NCBI GenBank assembly: GCA_963977065.1
Contig: CAXBNF010000003.1
Span: forward strand, 62,001 to 126,000
Origin: Planktosalinus sp963977065
Lineage (GTDB): Bacteria; Bacteroidota; Bacteroidia; Flavobacteriales; Flavobacteriaceae
Length of the DNA: 64,000 nt
Direction of reading: 5' to 3'
The position numbers and the translations under genes are program-made. Below are positions 25,455-33,875 of this stretch, piece by piece (the first letter of the stretch is position 1; the number at the start of each line of letters is the position of its first letter). Under the pieces are notes generated by a model. The model was not told the origin of the DNA, made no database searches, and saw only the letters and a list, made by a program, of their open reading frames with translations.

Positions 25455-28400
25455 ATGATTAAAAAGCACATCCTTTTACTTGGCTGTTTTTTTCTTTTTA
25501 CTATTTCTGTTTCTGCACAACAAACGGCGATTTATACTAATGATTTTGCTGCTTTTCAAAATGCATTAACACTCTACCAAAACAAGCAATACAGTGCAGC
25601 ACAATCCCAGTTTTTAAAAATTGAACGTGCCTCTAACAATGAGAGCATCAAAGCAGATTGTGCTTATTATGCTGCAAATGCTGCCATAAGAATGAACCAA
25701 CAGGGCGCTGAGCAAATGATGGAAGATTTTGTCGCAAATCATCCCACCAGCACAAAGAGAAACAATGCCTTTATGGAGGTGGGAACCTACTATTTTGAAA
25801 TAGGAAGATTTCCACAAGCGATGAAGTGGTTTGACAAAGTTGATGAGGGTAATTTAAGTTTCGCTGAACGCGAAAGCTTTTATTTTCAAAAAGGATATAC
25901 TTATTTTCAAAACAAACGCCCCACCGAAGCTCAAAAATACTTCAACCGCATTACGACCTCAAAAGAATATGGTGCACAGGCAAAATACTATTTGGGTTAT
26001 ATGGCATATGAAGGTGATGACTATCAAGAAGCAAGTCAATTTTTTGAAGGTGTTGCAGACGATGAACGATTGTCTGAAAACCTGTCTTACTTTCAGGCAG
26101 ATATGAATTTTAAATTGGGCAATTTTGAAGAAGCCATTCGTTTAGGAAAAGAACAGTATGGAAAATCAAATCCTCGCGAAAAATCAGAACTTTCAAAAAT
26201 CATAGGGGAGAGTTATTTTAACTTAGGACAATATGAAGCAGCTATTCCCTATTTGAGCGAATACAGGGGTGCCCGCGGGAGGTGGAACAACACTGATTAT
26301 TACCAGTTAGGCTATGCCTACTATATGCAAAAAGATTATGCAAAAGCCATTACAGAATTCAATAAAATCATCGACGGGCGTAATGCCGTTGCTCAAAATG
26401 CGTATTACCATCTGGGTGATTCATACCTCAAGCAAGACAAAAAGCAACAAGCACTAAACGCATTTAAAAATGCTTCTGAAATGAGTTTTAGTGCCCAGAT
26501 TCAGGAAGATGCTTTTTACAATTATGCCAAATTGAGTTATGAAATTGGTAATGCCTACACCTCTGTACCACAGGTACTCACTGCCTTTTTGGAGAAATAC
26601 CCGCAAACAAACAACAAAACCGAAATAGAAGACCTGTTAATCGATTCTTATATTTCCTCAAAAAACTACAAAGCCGCGCTGGAGTTACTGGAAAACAACA
26701 AAAATTTTGGAAACAAACTCGCTTATCAAAAGGTTGCTTTCCTCCGGGGATTGGAACTTTATCAAGAAAGAGACTATGCATTGGCAAAGCAGCATTTTGA
26801 AAAATCACTCAAGGAGCCCCGGGATGCCAAATACACAGCAAGAGCCACCTTTTGGAAAGCAGAAACCGATTTTCAATTAAATAATTTTGAGCAAGCTCTT
26901 ATTGGTTTCAGGCAGTTTCAGCAGCTTCCTGAAAATAGAAACACCCCCGAGGCAAAAAACAGCAACTACCATCTGGCTTACACTCAATTTAAAACCAAAA
27001 ACTACACAGAAGCCATTACTGCTTTCCAAAACTATTTATCCCAACCGGGTATTGACCCGGCCAGACAAAAAGATGCCAACCTGCGACTTGCAGACAGCTA
27101 TTTTGTAAGTAGTCAATACTGGCCGGCAATGGAAAGCTATAACAAAGTGATTGAAGCAGGTGGAGCAGAAGCAGATTATGCAGCTTTTCAAAAAGCCATC
27201 AGTTATGGGTTTGTCGATAGAACCGCTACCAAGCTGGAAGAACTCACCGCTTTTGACAGAAACTTTCCCAACTCAAGCTACCGCGATGTGGCGCTTTATG
27301 AATTGGGAAATACCCAACTGGCTCTCAATAAAAACAACGAAGCCATCGCCGCTTATGATAAACTCATAACCAATGTGCCTCGAAGTAGTTATGTACCAAA
27401 AGCATTACTAAAAAAAGGATTGATTTTAAACAATACAGAGCGACTTGAGCAGTCATTGACTGTTTTCAAAAAGGTAGCAAATGACTATCCCTCTTCGCCG
27501 GAAGCCATTCAGGCGGTGTCTTCTGCAAAGTTGATTTATATTGATTTGGGTAAAGTGGATGAATATGCACGTTGGGTTCAAACACTTGATTTTATTGATA
27601 TAGCAGATGCTGAACTCGATCAGGCTTCTTTCGCAGCAGCTGAAAACAGGTATTTACAAAATGACGCACAAGCTTTAGGACTTTTGGAAAAATACATCAA
27701 GGATTTCCCTAATGGAATCCATAGTTTACCTGCAAACTTTTACCTGGCCGAATTGTACTTTTCGGGGAACCAAAAAGACAAAGCAGTCACCAATTACACC
27801 TTTGTGATTTCCAGAGAACGGAATGAATTTACAGAACAAGCTTTGTCACGTGTTTCTCAAATTCACCTGGAACGAAATGATTTCGCGAAAGCGAAACCCC
27901 TTTTAGAACGATTGGAGAAAGAAGGCACCCGCGCCCAGAATATCATATTTGCGCAATCCAACTTGATGAAGGTTTATTATGAAGGCGAAAACTATCAACA
28001 GGCAGTGGTGTTTGCAGAAAAAGTTTTGAAAGATGCAAGCGCCGATCCCAGAGCCATAAACGATGCGCAAAGTATCATTGCCCGTTCTGCAATGAAAACC
28101 GGTGATGAAACCAAAGCCAAAAACGCCTATGCTGAAGTACAAAAAACAGCAAGTGGACAGTTGGCAGCAGAGGCATTGTACTATCAGGCTTATTTTGAAA
28201 ATAAATCAGGTGCGTTTCAACAATCCAATGCCACCGTGCAAAAACTGGCTAAAGATTTTTCAGGATATAAAATTTGGGGAGGAAAAGGACTTGTTGTAAT
28301 GGCTAAAAATTTCTACGCTCTAAAGGATGCTTTTCAAGCGACTTATATTTTGGAAAGTGTGATAGAAAATTTTGCCGATTTCCAAGAGATAGTTGAAGAA

Positions 28401-28475
28401 GCCCGCACAGAGCTCAACAAAATCAAAGCCGAAGAAGCCAAAACAAACGCCTCTGTGGAAGCGGGGGAGAATTAA
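25455..28475 (+). CDS. Large exported tetratricopeptide-repeat protein
   Basis: 1006 residues, with a signal peptide (MIKKHILLLGCFFLFTISVSAQ) followed almost entirely by TPR-like helical pairs, for example FEEAIRLGKEQYGK, YQLGYAYYMQKDYAKAITEFNKII and YHLGDSYLKQDKKQQALNAFKNA. It is probably a periplasmic scaffold that binds partner proteins. The final 30 residues are charged and low in complexity. The next gene on the strand encodes an outer-membrane barrel; a TPR/barrel pair of this size recurs in Flavobacteriia but I know of no assigned function. Confidence 0.8.
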   Translation: MIKKHILLLGCFFLFTISVSAQQTAIYTNDFAAFQNALTLYQNKQYSAAQSQFLKIERASNNESIKADCAYYAANAAIRMNQQGAEQMMEDFVANHPTSTKRNNAFMEVGTYYFEIGRFPQAMKWFDKVDEGNLSFAERESFYFQKGYTYFQNKRPTEAQKYFNRITTSKEYGAQAKYYLGYMAYEGDDYQEASQFFEGVADDERLSENLSYFQADMNFKLGNFEEAIRLGKEQYGKSNPREKSELSKIIGESYFNLGQYEAAIPYLSEYRGARGRWNNTDYYQLGYAYYMQKDYAKAITEFNKIIDGRNAVAQNAYYHLGDSYLKQDKKQQALNAFKNASEMSFSAQIQEDAFYNYAKLSYEIGNAYTSVPQVLTAFLEKYPQTNNKTEIEDLLIDSYISSKNYKAALELLENNKNFGNKLAYQKVAFLRGLELYQERDYALAKQHFEKSLKEPRDAKYTARATFWKAETDFQLNNFEQALIGFRQFQQLPENRNTPEAKNSNYHLAYTQFKTKNYTEAITAFQNYLSQPGIDPARQKDANLRLADSYFVSSQYWPAMESYNKVIEAGGAEADYAAFQKAISYGFVDRTATKLEELTAFDRNFPNSSYRDVALYELGNTQLALNKNNEAIAAYDKLITNVPRSSYVPKALLKKGLILNNTERLEQSLTVFKKVANDYPSSPEAIQAVSSAKLIYIDLGKVDEYARWVQTLDFIDIADAELDQASFAAAENRYLQNDAQALGLLEKYIKDFPNGIHSLPANFYLAELYFSGNQKDKAVTNYTFVISRERNEFTEQALSRVSQIHLERNDFAKAKPLLERLEKEGTRAQNIIFAQSNLMKVYYEGENYQQAVVFAEKVLKDASADPRAINDAQSIIARSAMKTGDETKAKNAYAEVQKTASGQLAAEALYYQAYFENKSGAFQQSNATVQKLAKDFSGYKIWGGKGLVVMAKNFYALKDAFQATYILESVIENFADFQEIVEEARTELNKIKAEEAKTNASVEAGEN

Positions 28476-28479
28476 GGTT

Positions 28480-28534
28480 TCAAGTTTATGGTTTCTAGTT
28501 GGATACAAACTTTAACCTGAAACCAGAAACTTGA
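28480..28534. repeat. 16-bp inverted repeat with one mismatch after the TPR gene
   Basis: The arm at 28480-28495 (TCAAGTTTATGGTTTC) is the reverse complement of 28519-28534 (GAAACCAGAAACTTGA) except at one position. The loop is 23 bases. No T run follows. A CGAGCGCAGCGAAC segment of REP-like type follows at 28537-28550. Both lie in the 130-base gap before the barrel gene. Confidence 0.6.
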
Positions 28535-28605
28535 CACGAGCGCAGCGAACTGTGCGAAGCAAAACAACAAACCAATAACAATTAACAATTAACGATATCA
28601 AGAAT

Positions 28606-30342
28606 ATGTTTTATAAAACCTCAAACTTTCTTACACTACTTTCATTTTGTTTGATTGCCACTTCGCTCTATGCCCAGGATCCCATTGGCACCGAAGTGAT
28701 TAATGTGGTGAAACCTTACACGCCCACTGTTTCAGATGCTTTTAAAATCAAAGAGACACCGGTGATGCAAGATTCTTTAAATGACACAAAAAAGGAGGTG
28801 CAATATGGGATATTTTCAGTGCCCGTAGCTTCTACTTTTACACCTGCTAAAGGACAGGCTACCACCGTTGAACGCAAAAGGCCTGAAAAAATATTCACCA
28901 ATTATGCCACCTTGGGCTTTGGGAATTACACTTCGGTTTTAGGCGAATTTTACAGCCGTTTTGAAGTGAATCGCGACGATGAGGTAGAATTGTTTTTTAA
29001 ACACAATTCTTCACAGGGAGGAATAAAAGAGGTGTTGCTCGATGATCATTTTTACAATACGGCACTAGACGTCAATTACAAAAGCAGTGGCCGATTTATG
29101 AGTTATAATCTGGGAGCCGGAATCATTCATCAGTTATACAACTGGTATGGACTCCCACCGGATTTTACAGCAGAAAATCAGGTGCAAATTGCTGACAAAG
29201 CCGGTGTGAACCATTCATTTTATGGAATTGCACTCAATGGAAACTTTAAAATGGAAGATTCGCCCTTTTCAGGAGGAGATGTTCTTTTGAGATATTTTGG
29301 TGACTCATACAGTTCTTCTGAAATTAATTTTATTGCAAAACCCGAGTTTCTCTTTGACCTTGGTGGTCAGGATGTGGGGATTAATGCCTCCGTGGATTAC
29401 CTTAACGGAAGCTTTGATAAAAGCTTTTTTGATCCTCAAATGGACATAAAATACAGTTACCTAAATACCGGAATCCATCCATTTATAAGGTTTCAAGATG
29501 ATGACTTTTCTGTAAACTTAGGAGCTCAGGTTGTGTTTGGAATGGATACAGAAAATAGTGAAAGCGATGTGTTTATTTACCCAAAAGTGGCTGCCTCATA
29601 CAAACTTGTGGACGAATTCCTTACCCTTTATGCCGGAGCCGATGGCGGATTGGATCAAAACTCCTATTACGATTTTTCGCAAGCAAACCCTTTTGTTTCG
29701 CCTACACTTTTTGTGGCACCCACAGACAGGCAATATGAAGGTTTTGCAGGGGTAAAAGGAAAATTTACAAACACAGTGAGCTACAATTTAAAGGGAAGTT
29801 ACACAAACGAAATCAACAAACCATTTTTTCTTTCCAACCCTTTAATAAATTCAATTCAAAATCCGGAGGGTTATGAATTTGGAAATTCTTTTGGAGTGGT
29901 ATATGATGAAGTAACCACCTTAGAAGTTTTTGGAGAATTGCAAGCTGAAGTAACTACAAACGTCACAGTGGGTATCAATGCAAGCTTTTTTAATTATTCC
30001 CTGGATGCACTTCCCGAGGCATTCAACTTACCCGAATTAAAAGCCACTGTTTTTGCCAATGCCGCTTTTACTGAAAAAATTTATGGAGGTTTGAGTCTGT
30101 TTTATGTGGGCGAGCGTAAAGACCAATTCAGTTTTGACCCCTTATTGCCCGTTCAACCTGTTACACAAACACTTGATGGATATGTGGATGTAAACCTTCA
30201 CGCCGGCTATCACATCAATCCACAACTCACTGTATTTTTAAAAGGAAGCAATCTGCTGAGTGACAATTATGAAAAATGGCTGAACACACCGGTACAAGGC
30301 ATACAAGTATTGGGTGGAGCGACTTATAAGTTTGATTGGTAA
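28606..30342 (+). CDS. Plugless TonB-dependent-receptor-like outer-membrane barrel
   Basis: 578 residues with a signal peptide ending at SLYAQ, then a short linker containing EVINVVKPYTPTVSDAFKIKE. The rest consists of alternating amphipathic strands ending in ATYKFDW, an aromatic C-terminus suited to barrel assembly. The usual TonB plug and carboxypeptidase-like domains are missing. The length fits a barrel of about 22 strands. Its partner is the TPR protein upstream. Annotation pipelines commonly call this a TonB-dependent receptor; energy-coupled transport is doubtful without a plug. Confidence 0.75.
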   Translation: MFYKTSNFLTLLSFCLIATSLYAQDPIGTEVINVVKPYTPTVSDAFKIKETPVMQDSLNDTKKEVQYGIFSVPVASTFTPAKGQATTVERKRPEKIFTNYATLGFGNYTSVLGEFYSRFEVNRDDEVELFFKHNSSQGGIKEVLLDDHFYNTALDVNYKSSGRFMSYNLGAGIIHQLYNWYGLPPDFTAENQVQIADKAGVNHSFYGIALNGNFKMEDSPFSGGDVLLRYFGDSYSSSEINFIAKPEFLFDLGGQDVGINASVDYLNGSFDKSFFDPQMDIKYSYLNTGIHPFIRFQDDDFSVNLGAQVVFGMDTENSESDVFIYPKVAASYKLVDEFLTLYAGADGGLDQNSYYDFSQANPFVSPTLFVAPTDRQYEGFAGVKGKFTNTVSYNLKGSYTNEINKPFFLSNPLINSIQNPEGYEFGNSFGVVYDEVTTLEVFGELQAEVTTNVTVGINASFFNYSLDALPEAFNLPELKATVFANAAFTEKIYGGLSLFYVGERKDQFSFDPLLPVQPVTQTLDGYVDVNLHAGYHINPQLTVFLKGSNLLSDNYEKWLNTPVQGIQVLGGATYKFDW

Positions 30343-30356
30343 TCAATCTCTCACAT

Positions 30357-30379
30357 GGTCACTGAGCGCAGTCGAAGTG
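30357..30379. repeat. REP-like element GGTCACTGAGCGCAGTCGAAGTG
   Basis: The core CACTGAGCGCAGTCGAAGTG is an imperfect palindrome (CACT paired with AGTG) familiar from intergenic regions of many Bacteroidota and other bacteria. It begins 14 bases after the barrel stop. Nothing else is recognised in the 242-base gap to the amidohydrolase gene. Confidence 0.7.
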
Positions 30380-30584
30380 AATTTGGGGATTTCGTCCATC
30401 AAAAGCAAAAAAGTAAATTGATTTCAATTCAAAAAGTACAGAATGGGATATTTACCCGTGTGTTTTAGCACCCAGTAACCAGCAGCCCACCATTAACAAT
30501 TCCCCAGTTAACCATTTTCCTAAAACCATTTCACCAGTCTCTCTAAAATCCTTATTTTTACCTCCCAATTAATCCTTTAAAACA

Positions 30585-32210
30585 ATGAAACCTTTTCTTC
30601 TATTTATCTCAGTGCTTTTTTTAACTTCTTGTAGTGAAAAGCAAGTTGCAGACTTACTGGTTATAAATGCCAATATCTATACGGTAAACGATAGCTTTGA
30701 CAATGCCGAGGCTTTTGCAGTGCATAATGGTAAAATCATTGAAGTGGGGACTTCTTCCGCTTTAAGCGAAAAATACACGGCAACAGAAACCATCGACTTT
30801 GACGGTAAAACACTTCTTCCCGGGTTTATTGATGCACACGCACATTTTTATGGTTTGGGACTCAACCAGCGGGTTGTGAATCTTGTGGGTGCAGCAAGTG
30901 AAGAAGAAATGATTGAAAGGGTTGTGGATTTTCAGGAAGAAAAGCAAGTTGATTTTATTGAAGGTCGCGGCTGGAATCAAAATCTTTGGGAAGTAAAGGA
31001 ATTTCCAACAAAAGATAAGTTGGATGAATTGTTTCCAGACACACCGGTGGCTCTTACTCGCATCGATGGTCATGCCTACCTGGTCAATCAAAAAGCACTA
31101 GACCTTGCAAATATTACCACTGAAACAAAAATTGATGGAGGACTCGTCGAAGTAAAGGATGGAAAATTAACCGGAATTTTGATAGATACCGCTATGGGAC
31201 TTGTCAATGCCATTAAGCCAGAAATAAGCGAGAGTGACAAAAGGCAGGCCCTGAAAGACGCTCAGGAAATTTGCTTCTCTTATGGGTTAACAACAATCAA
31301 TGATGCTGGTTTGGATAGAGAAGTGATTGAATTGATAGATAAAATGCATAAAAATGACCAACTGAAAATGCGCATTTATGCAATGGTTTCAAACAGTCCC
31401 GATAATTTAGATTACTACCTCAATAAGGGAATTATTAAAACTGACAAACTTAACGTACGTTCAGTAAAAGTTTATGGAGATGGTGCTCTAGGTTCACGTG
31501 GGGCGGCATTAAAACAACCTTACTCAGACGATCCTCACAATCACGGTTTGTTTTTGACGCCTGTAAGCGAAATTGCAAATCTCGCTAAGAGAATTGCAGC
31601 TTCAGACTATCAAATGAATACGCATGCCATTGGAGATTCTGCAAACCTTGTTGTACTGAAAGCTTATACTGAAGCTTTGGAAACTCAAAATGACAGTCGC
31701 TGGAAAATTGAACACGCCCAAGTAGTGGATGTTACCGATTTTAATTATTTTAAAAACGGAATTATTCCATCGGTACAACCCACTCACGCCACCAGTGATA
31801 TGTATTGGGCAGAAGATCGGGTTGGCGCAGATAGAATGAAAGGTGCCTATGCTTATAAAACATTACTTGACAAAGCCGGAATAGTGGCACTAGGAACCGA
31901 TTTTCCGGTGGAGCACGTAAGCCCTTTTTATACCTTCTATGCGGCTGTTGCTCGAAAGGATTTAAAACAATATCCTGAACACGGTTTTCAAAAAATTGAG
32001 GCTCTATCAAGAGAAGAAACCCTCAAAGGGATGACCATCTGGGCAGCTTATTCCAACTTTGAAGACCATGAAAAAGGAAGTATCGAAGTGGGAAAATTTG
32101 CCGATTTTATTGTGTTAGATAAAGACATTATGACCTGTGATGAAGATACTATTCCAAACATCAAAGTAGAAGCGACTTTTGTAGGAGGTAAAAAGGTTTA
32201 TAGCAAATAA
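30585..32210 (+). CDS. Amidohydrolase lipoprotein (Amidohydro_3, YtcJ-like)
   Basis: A lipoprotein with lipobox LFLTSC (Cys16) and a metal-dependent hydrolase fold. LLPGFIDAHAHFYG supplies the HxH metal ligands. DGHAYLVNQKAL, MNTHAIGDSANL, IEHAQVV and LGTDFPVEHVSPF give the later ligands and the conserved Asp. The C-terminal beta-sandwich GSIEVGKFADFIVLDKDIM is typical. Length 541. Homologues are annotated N-substituted formamide deformylase or exoenzymes of unknown substrate. It ends 7 bases from a convergent gene. Confidence 0.85.
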   Translation: MKPFLLFISVLFLTSCSEKQVADLLVINANIYTVNDSFDNAEAFAVHNGKIIEVGTSSALSEKYTATETIDFDGKTLLPGFIDAHAHFYGLGLNQRVVNLVGAASEEEMIERVVDFQEEKQVDFIEGRGWNQNLWEVKEFPTKDKLDELFPDTPVALTRIDGHAYLVNQKALDLANITTETKIDGGLVEVKDGKLTGILIDTAMGLVNAIKPEISESDKRQALKDAQEICFSYGLTTINDAGLDREVIELIDKMHKNDQLKMRIYAMVSNSPDNLDYYLNKGIIKTDKLNVRSVKVYGDGALGSRGAALKQPYSDDPHNHGLFLTPVSEIANLAKRIAASDYQMNTHAIGDSANLVVLKAYTEALETQNDSRWKIEHAQVVDVTDFNYFKNGIIPSVQPTHATSDMYWAEDRVGADRMKGAYAYKTLLDKAGIVALGTDFPVEHVSPFYTFYAAVARKDLKQYPEHGFQKIEALSREETLKGMTIWAAYSNFEDHEKGSIEVGKFADFIVLDKDIMTCDEDTIPNIKVEATFVGGKKVYSK

Positions 32211-32217
32211 GTATACC

Positions 32218-33012
32218 TTATTTTCCTCCTTTTGCCTGAAGATCCTCAATACATAATGGGTCTAAGTTGCTATCCAAGTTTTTCCTTAAAAGTGCTGATG
32301 TGATTGCGGCTCTTCCACCTGAAGTTTCAAAATACATCAAACAATCTTCTACCATACAGTGTTTGCTGTTTTGTGTGTCTTCATGTTCCTGATGTATATC
32401 ATCTAATTGGAGGTTGACCAATCCTAGTAAGTGACCAAACTCATGGTTTAATGTGGTTCTTTCAGCAATTGGAATATTGATTCCGTTTGAAATAGCAATG
32501 TCTCTGATGGTTTTTTTGTATATCACAATAGAGGTGTTTCGGTAAGCAGAACCTAGTGTAACTCGGTTGGGAGTATCGTTGCTTGAACTTTTATTTGAGA
32601 AAAAGATATAAACTGCCAGATTGTTTCCATCGTTATAATTAATTCTGTGTTCCTCCTCAATACTTATTATCTTATTGATATTGAAAGAGGTGCCTTCAGG
32701 AGTGGGAATCACATTTTGTACTATAGAAATTTCGGCCGGTTTGTGGAGCCGCTCTTCCAGAAAGTGAACTAAATTATCAATAGTGCCTGTTTCAGGCTGA
32801 AAGCCTTCAGGATAGACAAATTCAAGAGTAAGACTTGAAAAATCAGTATCTCTTAAAAAATCTTCAGCAGAAGACCCTGTGGCTTGTTTGTTTGCTAACT
32901 TTGGGTCTTCAGGAGGATTATTATCCTCCTTTTTACATGCAGTTAGTAAAAAAAATGCAATAAAACTAAATAATATTCGTGAGTAACTGATTTTAAAAAT
33001 GGGGTTTGTCAT
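32218..33012 (-). CDS. Membrane-anchored zinc metalloprotease-like lipoprotein
   Basis: The ATG at 33012 gives a lipoprotein with lipobox LLTAC (Cys26). Longer frames start inside the methyltransferase gene and are rejected. The zinc motif is LNHEFGHLLGLVN, an HExxHxxG sequence with Asn where metzincins have the third His. Downstream are EHEDTQNSKHC and CLMYF, the latter in the position of a Met-turn. It matches a Bacteroidota family usually named membrane metalloprotease. Length 264. Substrate unknown. Confidence 0.75.
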   Translation of the reverse strand: MTNPIFKISYSRILFSFIAFFLLTACKKEDNNPPEDPKLANKQATGSSAEDFLRDTDFSSLTLEFVYPEGFQPETGTIDNLVHFLEERLHKPAEISIVQNVIPTPEGTSFNINKIISIEEEHRINYNDGNNLAVYIFFSNKSSSNDTPNRVTLGSAYRNTSIVIYKKTIRDIAISNGINIPIAERTTLNHEFGHLLGLVNLQLDDIHQEHEDTQNSKHCMVEDCLMYFETSGGRAAITSALLRKNLDSNLDPLCIEDLQAKGGK

Positions 33013-33058
33013 AAAGAAACTTTTATTTGGAATACAACTCAATTTATCTACGATTATT

Positions 33059-33763
33059 TTACAGTGAGAGTTTTGCAAGATAATCATAATGGACGCCTTC
33101 TGCAATTTGGTCACAATTTAAACCCGCCTCTATGGCAAGTTTTTTAAGTCTATCAAAATCGAGATACAACCACTCAAATACGTCTGACACTTCCCCTTTA
33201 TAAGTCATTCTAAAGGTGAGCTCACCATAGTATTCCCTTTCGGTGGAAACCCAAACACCACCATCGTCATCAACGTCAAACATATAAATGAGATCACTTG
33301 AATCGATTAAAATTTGTCCGTCCGGATTGAGAAGGGTCTTTAGATGATTTAAATACTGAGTGGCCTTTTCTAGGTTTTGAAATATTCCGGTACCGTTCAT
33401 CAAAAGTAGAATGGTGTCAAATTTTTCTGTTACATCTAGGATATTTTGTATTTTCACTTGATTCAAACCTCTTTTTTTACATACTTCAATTGCTCCTGGA
33501 GACACATCAATTCCTTTAACATCAAGTCCACGTTTTTGTATGTAAAGCGAATGACTACCTGCGCCGCAGCCCACATCAAGAACTTTTCCCTTGGCAAGGT
33601 CTAGTGCTTTCTGCTCTATAAGGGGCATTTCCTCAAAATCTCTGAAAAAATAGGGTAGAGGTAACACGTCCTCTTCTGAAATGTTGGTTTCAGTAAGGAT
33701 ATCTTCAGTATATCTATTATGAAAATAATCTAGTAAGGCTTTACCTAAAATGTCTTTTTGCAT
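33059..33763 (-). CDS. Class I SAM-dependent methyltransferase
   Basis: VLDVGCGAGSHSLYIQKRGLDVKGIDVSPGAIE (61-93) holds SAM-binding motif I and the acidic motif II loop. DTILLLMNGTGIFQNLEK and LLNPDGQILIDSSDL are motifs III and IV. Length is 234 residues. There is no substrate clue. The gene is separated from the lipoprotein gene downstream by 46 bases, so co-transcription is possible. Confidence 0.85.
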   Translation of the reverse strand: MQKDILGKALLDYFHNRYTEDILTETNISEEDVLPLPYFFRDFEEMPLIEQKALDLAKGKVLDVGCGAGSHSLYIQKRGLDVKGIDVSPGAIEVCKKRGLNQVKIQNILDVTEKFDTILLLMNGTGIFQNLEKATQYLNHLKTLLNPDGQILIDSSDLIYMFDVDDDGGVWVSTEREYYGELTFRMTYKGEVSDVFEWLYLDFDRLKKLAIEAGLNCDQIAEGVHYDYLAKLSL

Positions 33764-33825
33764 AGGTCAAATTTACTGTTTTTAAGAATTTGATAAATAG
33801 GTTTTTTATCTACTTTCCAGCAAAA

Positions 33826-33859
33826 AAAAAGCAGTCCATTATAAAAAGGACTGCTTTTT
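33826..33859. terminator. Intrinsic terminator after the S9 peptidase gene (minus strand)
   Basis: AAAAAGCAGTCC (33826-33837) and GGACTGCTTTTT (33848-33859) form a 12-bp stem. On the minus strand the stem is followed by a long U run, as needed to end transcription of the peptidase gene. It is 16 bases after that gene's stop codon. Confidence 0.88.
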
Positions 33860-33875
33860 CGAACTAAAAAATAAA

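Noticed and set aside
28606..30342. SusC-type TonB-dependent transporter
   Set aside because: No plug or carboxypeptidase-like domain, no SusD partner, and the protein is about half the length.
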